A stretch of 64,000 bases of DNA. It comes from an uncultured Opitutaceae bacterium (lineage in GTDB: Bacteria > Verrucomicrobiota > Verrucomicrobiia > Opitutales > Opitutaceae). The stretch lies in NCBI GenBank assembly GCA_937902925.1, contig CALFNN010000093.1:1-64000 (forward strand), in the 5' to 3' direction. Of the stretch, positions 27,824-36,779 are shown in pieces (position 1 is the stretch's first letter; the number at the start of each line of letters is the position of its first letter). The position numbers were made by a program, and so were the translations under genes. The notes below the pieces were generated by a model. That model searched no databases and had not been told where the DNA came from. It was given only the letters and a program-made list of their open reading frames with translations.

Positions 27824-28855
27824 CTAAATCCGTTGGGCCATCGTTGCCCCATCCACCCAGCGCGCCGGAATCAAGGTGTTCGAAGGCAGTGCCGGCACAC
27901 CCCGGTCATGATGCATCAGTTGGGAAACTACCAGTTCCACCGCCCGCATACCGAGCAACCTGGGTTGCAGGTCAAAGCCGCTGAAGCCCGGCGGAGCGGG
28001 AAGAACGTTCAGACAGATATAGCCATGCGTGCGGGGAATTGCTGCGCCCTCCGAGATCATCTGGCTGGGCGCATCAAGCCAATGGGTGATGACGACGTCA
28101 GGATTGTATTCGCGAAACCACGGCAAAAAGGAGGCCTGATTGATTTCATCGACGAGCAAGGGCGGCACCAGCTTCATTTCGGGGAAATAATGCAAGTAGC
28201 TTAGATAAGCTCCGGTCCAGCGACCGTGGAGGCGCGCATCGGCGCGCAGCACCACTGCAAACCCCGGTTTGCGGTATCCGAGTGTGCGGGCCTTTTCCAG
28301 GGCGACGAACATCGTTCGAAAGTGATCCGTCGAGACCGTATGCAAGGCGGGATGCCGGACCAGGTAGTCGATGTAAATCGCCGTGAACCGGGTCCAGTCC
28401 AGATCGCGAAAGTCCGGTTCACTCCAGATTGGCAAAAACAGGAGTCCCTCAATTCCGCGCCAATGCAAAATCTGGCTAAGCCGCTTCAGGGCCAGCGACT
28501 CCGTCCCGCCATAAATCCAGCGGGCGGCGGTGAAGCCCATGTCCGCGGCGCGCTTTTCGATTCCTTCCACCAGCCGCTTGTGGAAAATTGCCGCCGCCGG
28601 TGGGCGATTCGGTTCGTCCATTTCCAGCACGGCCAGGGTTCCGAGCGCCTTCGCTTGCCCGCCGCGGCGCAGTTGCGACATCACCGCGCTCGCAAACGGC
28701 TGGACCGCATATCCCATCGCCTTCGCGGCTCGCTGAACCCGCCGTCGGGTCGCGACTTTAACGCATGGCATTCCGCGCAGAGCATTGGACACGGTGGAAC
28801 GGGATAACTTGAGCGCCCTCGCAATCGAACGGACGGTGGGTTTGGCGGCGGCCAT
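27824..28855 (-). CDS. LacI-family transcriptional regulator (2)
   Basis: LacI/GalR-type regulator, 343 aa from ATG 28855; a TTG at 28876 would add seven residues. N-terminal HTH (VRSIARALKLSRSTVSNALRG) and effector-binding domain with FLPIWSEPDFRDLDW and a C-terminal IPARWVDG block shared with the regulator at 21298. It is first in the minus-strand run and likely controls the TonB receptor 147 bases downstream. I could not find a convincing palindromic operator in that gap. Confidence 0.9.
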   Translation of the reverse strand: MAAAKPTVRSIARALKLSRSTVSNALRGMPCVKVATRRRVQRAAKAMGYAVQPFASAVMSQLRRGGQAKALGTLAVLEMDEPNRPPAAAIFHKRLVEGIEKRAADMGFTAARWIYGGTESLALKRLSQILHWRGIEGLLFLPIWSEPDFRDLDWTRFTAIYIDYLVRHPALHTVSTDHFRTMFVALEKARTLGYRKPGFAVVLRADARLHGRWTGAYLSYLHYFPEMKLVPPLLVDEINQASFLPWFREYNPDVVITHWLDAPSQMISEGAAIPRTHGYICLNVLPAPPGFSGFDLQPRLLGMRAVELVVSQLMHHDRGVPALPSNTLIPARWVDGATMAQRI

Positions 28856-29172
28856 GGGGAAGAAGCTAACACTCAAATTTCAAGGCGCGTCGAGTTTAGT
28901 CAGTCAAAACCTGCGAGTTTCGCGCTGCTTATTCTGGAAATCGTGCGTGTCTTTACCGCCCGTCGATTGTTTCGTTGCCGGAGTCCGGCTAAACGACCTC
29001 GTTGGTTCCAAATCTGGACCGACGTCTCCCAGCATCGCCGGCACTGCCGGCATCTGAATGTCCAAGGGCTTTTGCTCCATCCGACCGTCCATCGTAAATT
29101 CGCCGCCGACTATGCAATCGACGGCAATCGTATTCGCGCGGCGACTGTGAATCTCAAGTCGGACTGCACGGA
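28856..29172. other. Intergenic/degenerate DNA
   Basis: About 320 bases upstream of the LacI gene. Minus-strand frames here encode fragments such as IVGGEFTMDGRMEQKPLD with no family match I can name. It probably contains the LacI promoter and the decayed 3' part of whatever followed the GH43 remnant. Confidence 0.35.
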
Positions 29173-29441
29173 TATGCGGATGCAGTCGAGGTCGCTGTAG
29201 TCCGAGCGCCGGACGGGATTCCGGGAGGTGCCATCGCCCTGCCACCCCACTTTGGCCAGTCGCCCCAGGTTGCCGGAGCGTCGCTCGCGGCCGACCGGGT
29301 CGCGACGCCTGCCAGAAGGAGACAAGTCAGCGCGCGAAACAGAAGGTTCGGCGCGCGAACGGGAGCGGTTTCAACACGCCGCGCCAGAAAGGCGCCGACT
29401 GCGCGGCGGACCTGATTCAGTTTGGAAGTGCGCGTGACCAT
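29173..29441 (-). pseudogene. GH43 glycosidase 5' remnant
   Basis: ATG 29441 opens MVTRTSKLNQVRRAV, then a hydrophobic segment (LLFRALTCLLLAGVATRSAA) and ATWGDWPKWG. One base out of phase the sequence continues QGDGTSRNPVRRSDYSDLDC(IRI). Together these match the mature N-terminus of GH43 xylosidase/arabinofuranosidase-type enzymes, which typically read WPKWGDQGDGTYxNPV then DYSDxDCIRV. After IRI the homology stops, so only the first ~90 codons remain, with a frameshift near 29270. It lies downstream of the CE12 gene in the same orientation and was probably part of that unit. Confidence 0.6.
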
Positions 29442-29582
29442 CGGCCAAACCGATTGTAGAGAGACGACCGACGGCGCTGACAAACCAGCGGTTTACCACT
29501 AAACCGACCTCCGTTGCGGGTGGGGCACGCCTTGCGATTGTCGCCGAGTTCGCGCGCCTTGAGCAGCATACCGGTGGGAATA

Positions 29583-31013
29583 TCACAGCGTCTTCGGCGC
29601 CGCCTCCGCCGCAGCGGGAGCAGGCGATGGCGCCGGGGCCGTCGTTCCGCGGGCGCCGCCACGGCCACCGCGACCACCCCGCCCGGAATTCGGGTCCGGC
29701 GGAAGATCGAACTGCGCCGGGGTGGGCTCGGGATGCTGCGGATCGAAGGTCCCGCAATCATCGACGATGAATTTCGCCAGCGGCAGGTTCGCCTGCTTGA
29801 TGCCGAGCACGATGCATTTCGACTGGAGGTAGCTACCATACTCGACGTGGTGGGTCTGATCGCCGAACTGTTTGGCGGCGTCCGCGCCGAGCGCCACATT
29901 GAGTTCCACGCCCATGGAATTCAGATCGATCCCTGTCACGCCGATTTCCCGGGCGACCTCCATCGCGGCGACCGCATAGGCGCCGAGCGAGGTTGGCTTT
30001 TTCACATCCTGTCGGCGGGCCGAGGGCGAAACGATGATCGGAAATGCTCCTCGCTTTTGCGCATCTGCCGCGAACCGCTTGAGCAGATCCTTGTAGGTCG
30101 TTCCGGCCTCGGCGTAGGTTTCGGAAAAATCCTGGCCGGGATAAATGTTCTGCGGCCCGCGGTTTTTCGAATCGTTCGTGCCGAACTCGATCAAGACGTA
30201 GTCGCCGGGCCGGATCGAATCCAGCACCTTGTCCCACCGGCGCTCTTTCAAAAAGCCCCGGAGGGTTTCGCCAGACTCGGCGTGGTTCGCGACGGCGACC
30301 TCCGGTTTGAACCAGCGCGGCGCCATCTGCCCCCAACTGCTGCCGGGCCACCCGCCTTGATCGGTGACCGTGGAATCGCCGAGGATAAACAGCGTGATGG
30401 CGTCGTCCACCTTGCGGATTTCGAGCGCCGCGACCGCCGGATGGGAATCGCTGAACGCAAGCGTGAGCTTGTCGTCCCAATGGCGTGCGATCGGCTCGTG
30501 CGTCTCGAGATTCATTTCGCGGCTGTCGAGGTTGACCTCGCCGCCGGTGGAAATCTTCGGGCCGCGAACATTGACGGTGAACGTGCGCGATACGAATTTA
30601 CCCGCCGCGGTGCGAATGCGCTCGAGCATGAGCCGGCGCGTCTCCGCTTTGACTGTGGTCATTGCCTCCTCCGTCGGGTCGCCGAGCGTGACGGTCACGC
30701 GATAGTTGCCCTCTGGCACTGCCACTGAAAACAGAAAAGGCTGGGCGTCGGTGACTGCGCCGCGATGCAGCGCGTCGCCTGTGTCCGACCTGACGGTCGT
30801 CGGAGTGGTCCCGGACTCGAATCCATAGCCGGTTTCCTTGGAATATTTGAGTGCTGGCGAAACTAACGTGTAGCCCGCAGCGGCCTTTTCGGCGCCGAAT
30901 TGAAACTTGAACGCCGTGACGGGCCCGGAGGCCGGCTGGGCGGAACCGAGCGATGCAGCCGCGACAAGAGCGAACATCGCGACGAGGGGATATCGGGCCG
31001 CAAAACAAGTCAT
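29583..31013 (-). CDS. CE12 rhamnogalacturonan acetylesterase
   Basis: Exported SGNH-type esterase (476 aa) of family CE12, which removes acetyl groups from rhamnogalacturonan so lyases and hydrolases can act. Signal peptide about 1-25; an N-terminal beta-sandwich (about 30-200; NYRVTVTLGDP) typical of extended CE12 enzymes; then the hydrolase domain with block I GDSTV (nucleophile Ser214), LIEFGTNDSKNRG (block III Asn) and DQTHHVEYGS (Asp/His of the triad, about 388-397). The tail after about 440 is a low-complexity Gly/Arg then Ala/Pro segment. A decayed second copy lies at 40123-40550. Confidence 0.92.
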   Translation of the reverse strand: MTCFAARYPLVAMFALVAAASLGSAQPASGPVTAFKFQFGAEKAAAGYTLVSPALKYSKETGYGFESGTTPTTVRSDTGDALHRGAVTDAQPFLFSVAVPEGNYRVTVTLGDPTEEAMTTVKAETRRLMLERIRTAAGKFVSRTFTVNVRGPKISTGGEVNLDSREMNLETHEPIARHWDDKLTLAFSDSHPAVAALEIRKVDDAITLFILGDSTVTDQGGWPGSSWGQMAPRWFKPEVAVANHAESGETLRGFLKERRWDKVLDSIRPGDYVLIEFGTNDSKNRGPQNIYPGQDFSETYAEAGTTYKDLLKRFAADAQKRGAFPIIVSPSARRQDVKKPTSLGAYAVAAMEVAREIGVTGIDLNSMGVELNVALGADAAKQFGDQTHHVEYGSYLQSKCIVLGIKQANLPLAKFIVDDCGTFDPQHPEPTPAQFDLPPDPNSGRGGRGGRGGARGTTAPAPSPAPAAAEAAPKTL

Positions 31014-31154
31014 CGGGAAGAAGGGTTCAGGGGATCGCAGAACGGATCGGATGAAACGGGACGGCGAGATGGATCAATCTGCCGCTTTCGGTCGAAAAAA
31101 CGCAAGAACCGCGGAGGAGGCGCCAAGACCGATCGTCATCGCCGGGAATTAACG

Positions 31155-34085
31155 TCATTGTGCCAGCAGCTTCACCGGGCCGAGCAACCCCGAGTCGGCG
31201 ACAAGCGCCGGTCCGGACGCCGCGCCGCGGCCCGCGCCACCCGGCGGAGTGCCAGTCGGAGCGGAGCCCCGCGTTGAGGCGGCGGCCGCGCCCGGCGCCC
31301 CAGTTCCACCCTGACGACCGCCTTGGGCACCGAACCCGCCGCGCCGTTCACCGGCGGTCGCCACTCGCACCTGCACTTCGAGCGTGTTGACGCCGCTTTT
31401 GATGGTGGTGGTGACATCCCAGAGATATGGCGGCCACGAACGCACCGCGAGTTCCACGCTGTTCAGCCGGACGCGGGCGATTTCGTGGACATTGCCCAGA
31501 TCGAGATAGACGCGCTGGTTCTGCGACGTCGGCGAGGCGGTGAACTCCCGCCGGTAAATTCCCGTGCCCGTGAACGACGCAACGCCCATCTCCGCCCATG
31601 ATTTGAGTGACGAAGTGACCTGTTTCTCTCCGAGCGTCACCGACCAGTCGCCGGTCAGATCGGCGATGGGTTGACTGCCGGAGACGGTCGGCAGCGGGTC
31701 GCCGGCACCGGCTGGCAACGCACCGATTACGATGACGCGCGCTTCCTGCGGGGCGAGCGTCAGCGGCAAGGCCACGGTGCCTGCTGCCTTCGCGACGCCA
31801 GCGAGCGGGTGAATCGTGCCACTCGTTGCGTCCCACACCTGCACCTGACCGGTGCCGACCAGCGTCGCAGTGCGCGTCTGCGTCTGGGCGGATTCGTTGA
31901 AGAAGAAGTAAACCTCACCGTCCTTCAGCGAGCGGCGAAGGTATTTGATCGAAGGGCACGCGGCGTCGAGTTTGACGTCCGGCACCGGCAATGCGGCAAC
32001 CACCTTTGAGGTGATCTCCGGCGTCGGCTCCAGTGTGGCGAAGCTCAGGTCGGGCGCGTCGGCCTCGGAGTTAAGGAATGTCCGGCCGACGATCATCGTG
32101 GGCGTGCGCCCGACGAAGATGACCTTGCCGCCGACCGTGGCGAAGGCCCGCAGCCGCGCCAGCACGCTCTGCTGGATGACGGTGGAGGTTGGGACGATCA
32201 CGGCGCGATAAACTTGTCCGCTGAGGTTTTTCAGACCGCCGCTCTCAAGCGTGCAGACCGTGGTGAGCGATTCGCCGTCGATATGATCGAAGTCGATTTG
32301 ATGCTCCAGCAGCTCGGTGACGAGCTTGAGGGTGGAGGTATCCGATTCCCGGTCGCCGAACCACATGCTGTCGGTCGGGTGCAGGAGTGCGACCTGCGCC
32401 GCCGGCCGGCCGACGGAGAGCAGGTATTGAGCGCGGCTGACGTAGTGGCCGATGGCCGATGCCGGATCCTGCAGGACTCCGGCGTCGGCGGGCGGCGCGG
32501 CGTTGAGGCCGCGAATATTCATGTAGTTGACGCCGCGGACGAGCTGGTAGTCGGCGACGAATTTGCCCGATTGATTCGGGCCGCCGCCCTCTTCCTCCCA
32601 GACTTGCGGGTGTCCGAACACATGGGCGGCCGAGGCGGCGAGTTTGGGAAAATCGGCGACAATGCCCGGCCCGATCTGGCTGAGGTTGTCGATGCCGGGG
32701 ACGCCGACAAAACGCATGTCGCGCCAGAAGGAGCCTTCGCTGTTGACCAACGACATCATCGTTTCCTCGTGGTTGAGGTGGGTCATGTAATCCATCCCCC
32801 GCGCGTTGCACCACTCCTGCTGCGGTTTGTAGAAATTGTCGCGAAACATCGCGCTCCATACGTCCCAGTAATCCGCCTTGGCGCGTTGCGCTTCGGGCGT
32901 CAGCCGGCCGCCGAAGATGTAAGGAATGTAGGGTTTCAGGTCATAGCCCTTCACCGTCTGAAACGTTTCGAGGAGCTTGGGCGTCCACGGCGTGACGCCT
33001 GAATAGTCGGTCTCGTCGCCGCGGAACCCGAGGACCGTCTTGCCGAACTCGTCGCCGACCGCCTTCTCGTAGGTTTCGTGGATCAGCTTGATGAAGGTCT
33101 GGGTGGCTACGGGGTCGAGAAAGTCGATGAGCGTGTAGAGGGTGTCCTTGGTGGCGCCGCCGTCTTCGCCGTTGTCGTTGCGGGTGGGCGACGTGCGGTA
33201 AGCGTGCCGGATAAACGCCACATCCCATGCGCCCGTGCCGGCGGGAGCGGTCCACTTGAGTAGTCCGTCAGCTGGGATCGGCACCACCGTGCCTTCCGGC
33301 CCGCCGCCGCCGCCGCCACCGCGTCCGCCGCGTCCGCGCCCGCCGCCGCCGCCGGCCGTGGTCAGAAAGATGCCCTTCGTGCCCGCTGGCACCGGAATGC
33401 TGAACGGTTCCCCGACGGCCACGTTGTAGCGCACGTCGGCATTGGGCAGTTGAACCGTGAGTTCACCCGCTCCGCCACGTGGCGCCGTGTATTTGAAAAT
33501 GCCGTCGGTTGGCAGCGGGAACGGCTTGACGGTCGGCGCCGCCGCATCCGCCGCCGGTGCCGCCGGCTCGGGGCGCGGATAGGCCAGAATACCCAGCGTA
33601 TCGACGGGCAACGGAATATCGAGCGTCTGGCCGGCGGCGACGGTGCAGCGCGCGTCCGTGAGGATGCCCTGCATGCCCAACTGCGGGTAGTCCCGGCTGA
33701 TCAAACCGCCGGCGAATCCGTCGGGATAACCGCAGTCGGTTTCGATCCAGACCTTCATGCCGCGTTGCTTGCATTCCTGGACGACAGTCTTCACCAAATC
33801 CATATACTCGGGCGAAAGATACTTCGGCTGCACCCGCTGCGAGTTGTTGATCATGTAAACGCCGCCGCCATTGGCGTGGATGCGTTCGATATCCGCGATG
33901 ATGCGCTCCTTTGTCTGCGCGCCGCCCCAGATGGCCCAGTGGATGGCGCCGTATTCCGTGGGCGGCTGGCGAAACGCGGTGGCCGCCTCGGCGACGGTCG
34001 GCACGACGATCTCCCGCCATGGTTGGGCGGCGTGGAGCGTCAGCGTTAGGCAAACGAGAATTACAGAGTTTGAGAGCGTTTTCAT
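31155..34085 (-). CDS. GH106-type alpha-L-rhamnosidase (2)
   Basis: Second GH106-like protein (976 aa), full-length paralogue of the gene at 2053-4716. Signal peptide about 1-19, mature start QPWREIVVPTVAEA, GDETDYSGVTPWTP (about 356) and WEEEGGG, and a C-terminal GH2-like sugar-binding jelly roll (TGDWSVTLGEK, YRREF). It is longer because of an inserted beta/low-complexity region including a near-pure Gly/Arg tract at about 244-264 and a Gly/Ala-rich tail. It sits between CE12 and GH28 genes on the same strand, forming an acetylesterase-rhamnosidase-galacturonidase set for RG-I/RG-II. Confidence 0.85.
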   Translation of the reverse strand: MKTLSNSVILVCLTLTLHAAQPWREIVVPTVAEAATAFRQPPTEYGAIHWAIWGGAQTKERIIADIERIHANGGGVYMINNSQRVQPKYLSPEYMDLVKTVVQECKQRGMKVWIETDCGYPDGFAGGLISRDYPQLGMQGILTDARCTVAAGQTLDIPLPVDTLGILAYPRPEPAAPAADAAAPTVKPFPLPTDGIFKYTAPRGGAGELTVQLPNADVRYNVAVGEPFSIPVPAGTKGIFLTTAGGGGGRGRGGRGGGGGGGPEGTVVPIPADGLLKWTAPAGTGAWDVAFIRHAYRTSPTRNDNGEDGGATKDTLYTLIDFLDPVATQTFIKLIHETYEKAVGDEFGKTVLGFRGDETDYSGVTPWTPKLLETFQTVKGYDLKPYIPYIFGGRLTPEAQRAKADYWDVWSAMFRDNFYKPQQEWCNARGMDYMTHLNHEETMMSLVNSEGSFWRDMRFVGVPGIDNLSQIGPGIVADFPKLAASAAHVFGHPQVWEEEGGGPNQSGKFVADYQLVRGVNYMNIRGLNAAPPADAGVLQDPASAIGHYVSRAQYLLSVGRPAAQVALLHPTDSMWFGDRESDTSTLKLVTELLEHQIDFDHIDGESLTTVCTLESGGLKNLSGQVYRAVIVPTSTVIQQSVLARLRAFATVGGKVIFVGRTPTMIVGRTFLNSEADAPDLSFATLEPTPEITSKVVAALPVPDVKLDAACPSIKYLRRSLKDGEVYFFFNESAQTQTRTATLVGTGQVQVWDATSGTIHPLAGVAKAAGTVALPLTLAPQEARVIVIGALPAGAGDPLPTVSGSQPIADLTGDWSVTLGEKQVTSSLKSWAEMGVASFTGTGIYRREFTASPTSQNQRVYLDLGNVHEIARVRLNSVELAVRSWPPYLWDVTTTIKSGVNTLEVQVRVATAGERRGGFGAQGGRQGGTGAPGAAAASTRGSAPTGTPPGGAGRGAASGPALVADSGLLGPVKLLAQ

Positions 34086-34520
34086 CGAGGGGTAGCCAGA
34101 ACAGGCCCGACTGAATGACGGTTCGACGGCGACAACGTTGTCCTTAAACGTGAAATCGCCGCTACTAGACGAGACAAGAAACTGCCTTGTTTGGTGCTGA
34201 CAGAGGAGACGACTTGGACGGCCCCGTGAGCGATTCCGACAAAGCCGTCTTCCCCACCCTACGCCTCTCAGGACGCGAAGGCCGCCAAGCGCATTGCGAG
34301 GCGCTACTCAACGACCCGAAGAACAACGCGCCTTTGTTTTGAGCGGCTCCACCAGCGTGCCAATTTCATTCTGAGGCGCGACTTTCTCTCGTCGGTAGAG
34401 AGCATGGGGTTGTCGCGGCATTCTGCAAGTCACCCTGGTGTCATCACCCATTTTCGAGGGGCACTTTTTGGACTCCACCCAAGATTCTCATTCTAACCCT
34501 TCCGTCATCGCCGGACACTT
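34086..34520. other. Intergenic region, no gene seen
   Basis: This 435-base gap lies between two minus-strand genes (GH28 upstream, GH106 downstream). No open frame with a recognisable product and no strong hairpin-plus-T-run were found. It probably contains a separate promoter for the GH106 gene. Confidence 0.4.
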
Positions 34521-36017
34521 CTACTTGGCTGGCGCCCCTGACTGAGAGGCGCCTTGAACCGATGCCGCCGCGTCCTTGCGCACGATTGGCTCGCCCTCCG
34601 TGACCTTGAGTTGCAAGCCGGATAGGTCTGGGTCTTCCACGTTCGAGAGGACGAGGCCGCGCTGTGCGGTCAGCTTACAGTTCTCAATCTTGAGGCCCAG
34701 AATGGGACTGCCGTTTAGGCCCTGGATGACGCCGCCTGCCTGCGCAGTTCCGGAAAAGTTGATCAGCCGGACGTTGCGAACAACCGTCAGCACCTTAGCC
34801 GGCGGGGCCAGCGGTGGCACCATTCTCCACTCCAATTCGAAACTGAACGCCCGGTTCACATCGGTAACGTGGATATCGCGATAGACGATGTCCTCGATTA
34901 CACCGCCGCGGCTCGGTTGCGATTTGATCCGTGCGGCCGAGCCGGAACCGGTGAAGGTGCACCGCTCGACCAGCACGTGGCGGATCGATCCGCTGACTTC
35001 CGAGCCCATGGCCACGCCGCCGCCCGATCCGAAGGTGCAGTCGCTGATGGTGATGTTCTCCGACGGCCGGTTCACCCGCAGCCCGTCGGCGTCTTTACCG
35101 GCCTTGATCGAGATGTCGTCATCGGTACAGGCGATGTCGCAGCCGGTGATGCGCACGTCCTGGGAGGAACAAACATCGATTCCGTCGGAGCTGGGAATGT
35201 AGGCGTCAATGCGAACATTGAGGTTTTCCGCGACGACCTTGCGGCAGTAGATGAACACAAAGCCCCAGCGAGCCTGGTTCTTGAGGTGCACACCGGAGAC
35301 GCGAACGTTGGTGCAATCCTGAAACACGACGGCGCGCGGCGGTGACACGCGGCCAGCGCCGCCCGGCAGGGGAATCCCGGCGGCGTTGATCGGGGGCAGG
35401 TGGGCCGGGTCCGGGGCGAAGTTGAGGGTCGCCGTGGTCGGCAACGGCATCGGATAGACGTCCGCCACTTTGGGCAGCGACGTGGGTTTAGGTGCGAGGA
35501 GAGGTGCCGGGCGGACTGCAGGCGCTCCTGCGCCGGCTCCCCCTCTGGCGACTGGGCCCCGCCGGGCACCGCCTCCCGACCAGGCGAGGCCGGATCCGTC
35601 GATGGTTCCCTCGCCGCTCACCACTACGTCCGTCATTCCGACAAAATTCAAAAAGGCTGAGGTCCAATAGCGCTCGATGCCTTCCCAACTCGTATACAGG
35701 GGCGGGAAGTCGGCCATCGTGGTGGTGCTCTTCAGCACTGCTTCCTTTTCCAGTTCGAGGTTCACGCCGGGTTTGAAATAGAGCGCGCCAGTTACGAAGG
35801 TCCCTGGGGGGACGACGATCACGCCACCGCCGGCTGCCGCGCAGGCGTCGATCGCGGCCTGGATGGCCTTGGTATTGACCGTGGCGCCGTCACCGACGGC
35901 GCCGTGTTCCGTGATCACGTATTGGGCGGCAGCGTGACTGCTCGTAACACACGAAATGGAGAAAGCCGCAATGACGAGAAGGGCGACGAGGGGCAGACGT
36001 TGAGGCAGGGTGTGCAT
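34521..36017 (-). CDS. GH28 polygalacturonase-like glycosidase (2)
   Basis: Exported beta-helix enzyme of family GH28 (498 aa). Signal peptide MHTLPQRLPLVALLVIAAFS to HAAAQ; N-terminal HGAVGDG; SSDGIDVCSS (NTDG equivalent); CTDDDISIKAGKD (catalytic Asp region); FGSGGGVAMGSE, where the canonical GHG histidine is absent; and ARIKSQPSRGG (RIK). The loss of the His is seen in some exo-acting or atypical GH28 members and may alter activity. A Gly/Arg/Ala/Pro-rich insert occupies about residues 147-180. The first 32 codons plus about 240 bases upstream are duplicated at 39689-40025. Confidence 0.87.
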   Translation of the reverse strand: MHTLPQRLPLVALLVIAAFSISCVTSSHAAAQYVITEHGAVGDGATVNTKAIQAAIDACAAAGGGVIVVPPGTFVTGALYFKPGVNLELEKEAVLKSTTTMADFPPLYTSWEGIERYWTSAFLNFVGMTDVVVSGEGTIDGSGLAWSGGGARRGPVARGGAGAGAPAVRPAPLLAPKPTSLPKVADVYPMPLPTTATLNFAPDPAHLPPINAAGIPLPGGAGRVSPPRAVVFQDCTNVRVSGVHLKNQARWGFVFIYCRKVVAENLNVRIDAYIPSSDGIDVCSSQDVRITGCDIACTDDDISIKAGKDADGLRVNRPSENITISDCTFGSGGGVAMGSEVSGSIRHVLVERCTFTGSGSAARIKSQPSRGGVIEDIVYRDIHVTDVNRAFSFELEWRMVPPLAPPAKVLTVVRNVRLINFSGTAQAGGVIQGLNGSPILGLKIENCKLTAQRGLVLSNVEDPDLSGLQLKVTEGEPIVRKDAAASVQGASQSGAPAK

Positions 36018-36258
36018 GACGGGGATTGAGGAGCTATGAAAGACATTCTATCCGCCGAACCGGAAAGAGCAGCGGAAATGGCGCAGGGAAGGCAGGTTTA
36101 GTTGGGGAAAATCCACGCCAGTGCGGAATCTGTGCGGCACGGCGCCGTATTGGCCTGACGCGTAAGTTCGGAAAGAGTTGTCCGGAATCTCGACCTACCC
36201 AGAAGAACCAAAACTCGGTTTGCTGGAGACCTGCGGCGCACCTATCGCAGTGCAATCG
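35922..36258 (+). repeat. Direct repeat copy A (GH28 5' end and upstream region)
   Basis: About 337 bases repeated in the same orientation at 39689-40025, roughly 94 percent identical by eye with one single-base indel. This copy spans the first 32 codons of the GH28 gene (signal peptide) and about 240 bases upstream, probably its promoter. The two copies flank 3.4 kb of broken genes. Confidence 0.85.
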
Positions 36259-36779
36259 GCACCAAGATCGTCCAGCGAAGCGCAATGAACCAATCAGGCG
36301 TTATTGTCGTTAACAGCGCGGAATGATCCGGGGATGATTGGATGGTGGCGTGTGAACTGCGTAGTTGTGGCGCAGCATTTTTTTTGGGGACGGGACTGGC
36401 GACGGATTTTGTCGCCGAATTGCCGCGCTTCGGCCGAAGGCTGCGACAAAAACTGGATGAGACGTGAGATGTCATCTGGCCGAGGCAAACGGCGTCCCGT
36501 TCGCCCTATGGAAACAGATGCTATCGGTTTCGAGGCAGAAGCTCTGCCGCGTCCGCTATGCATCGCAACCAAACCTCATTCTGCGATGAGGTGATCCGCC
36601 TGGATAAAGAATTCGCACGGACAGCAGAAGCCAAAGGAAACGCAATGCCGCGGAATTTTGCTTGGATGAGATACGGCCGTGCCGCATGGGTGTGCTCGAA
36701 AGTGTCCGCCGCGTCTCGATCCTGCCGAATACAAATCAGCGCGGCGTGACGCTTCGACCCCAATCCGAAAACATGCCAC
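36259..36779. other. Intergenic/degenerate DNA
   Basis: About 520 bases with only short open frames in all phases. One plus-strand stretch near 36590-36650 (EVIRLDKEFARTAEAKG) looks vaguely protein-like but cannot be assigned. No promoter or terminator could be identified with confidence. Confidence 0.35.

Noticed and set aside
33295-33360. GC-rich glycine-codon tract as a possible DNA structural element or microsatellite
   Set aside because: It is in frame inside the GH106 gene and encodes a Gly/Arg tract like those in other proteins here; treated as a protein low-complexity region.
36018-36600. Possible CRISPR or phage attachment region because of repeated sequence
   Set aside because: Only two copies of a long repeat exist, with no short regularly spaced repeats or integrase nearby.
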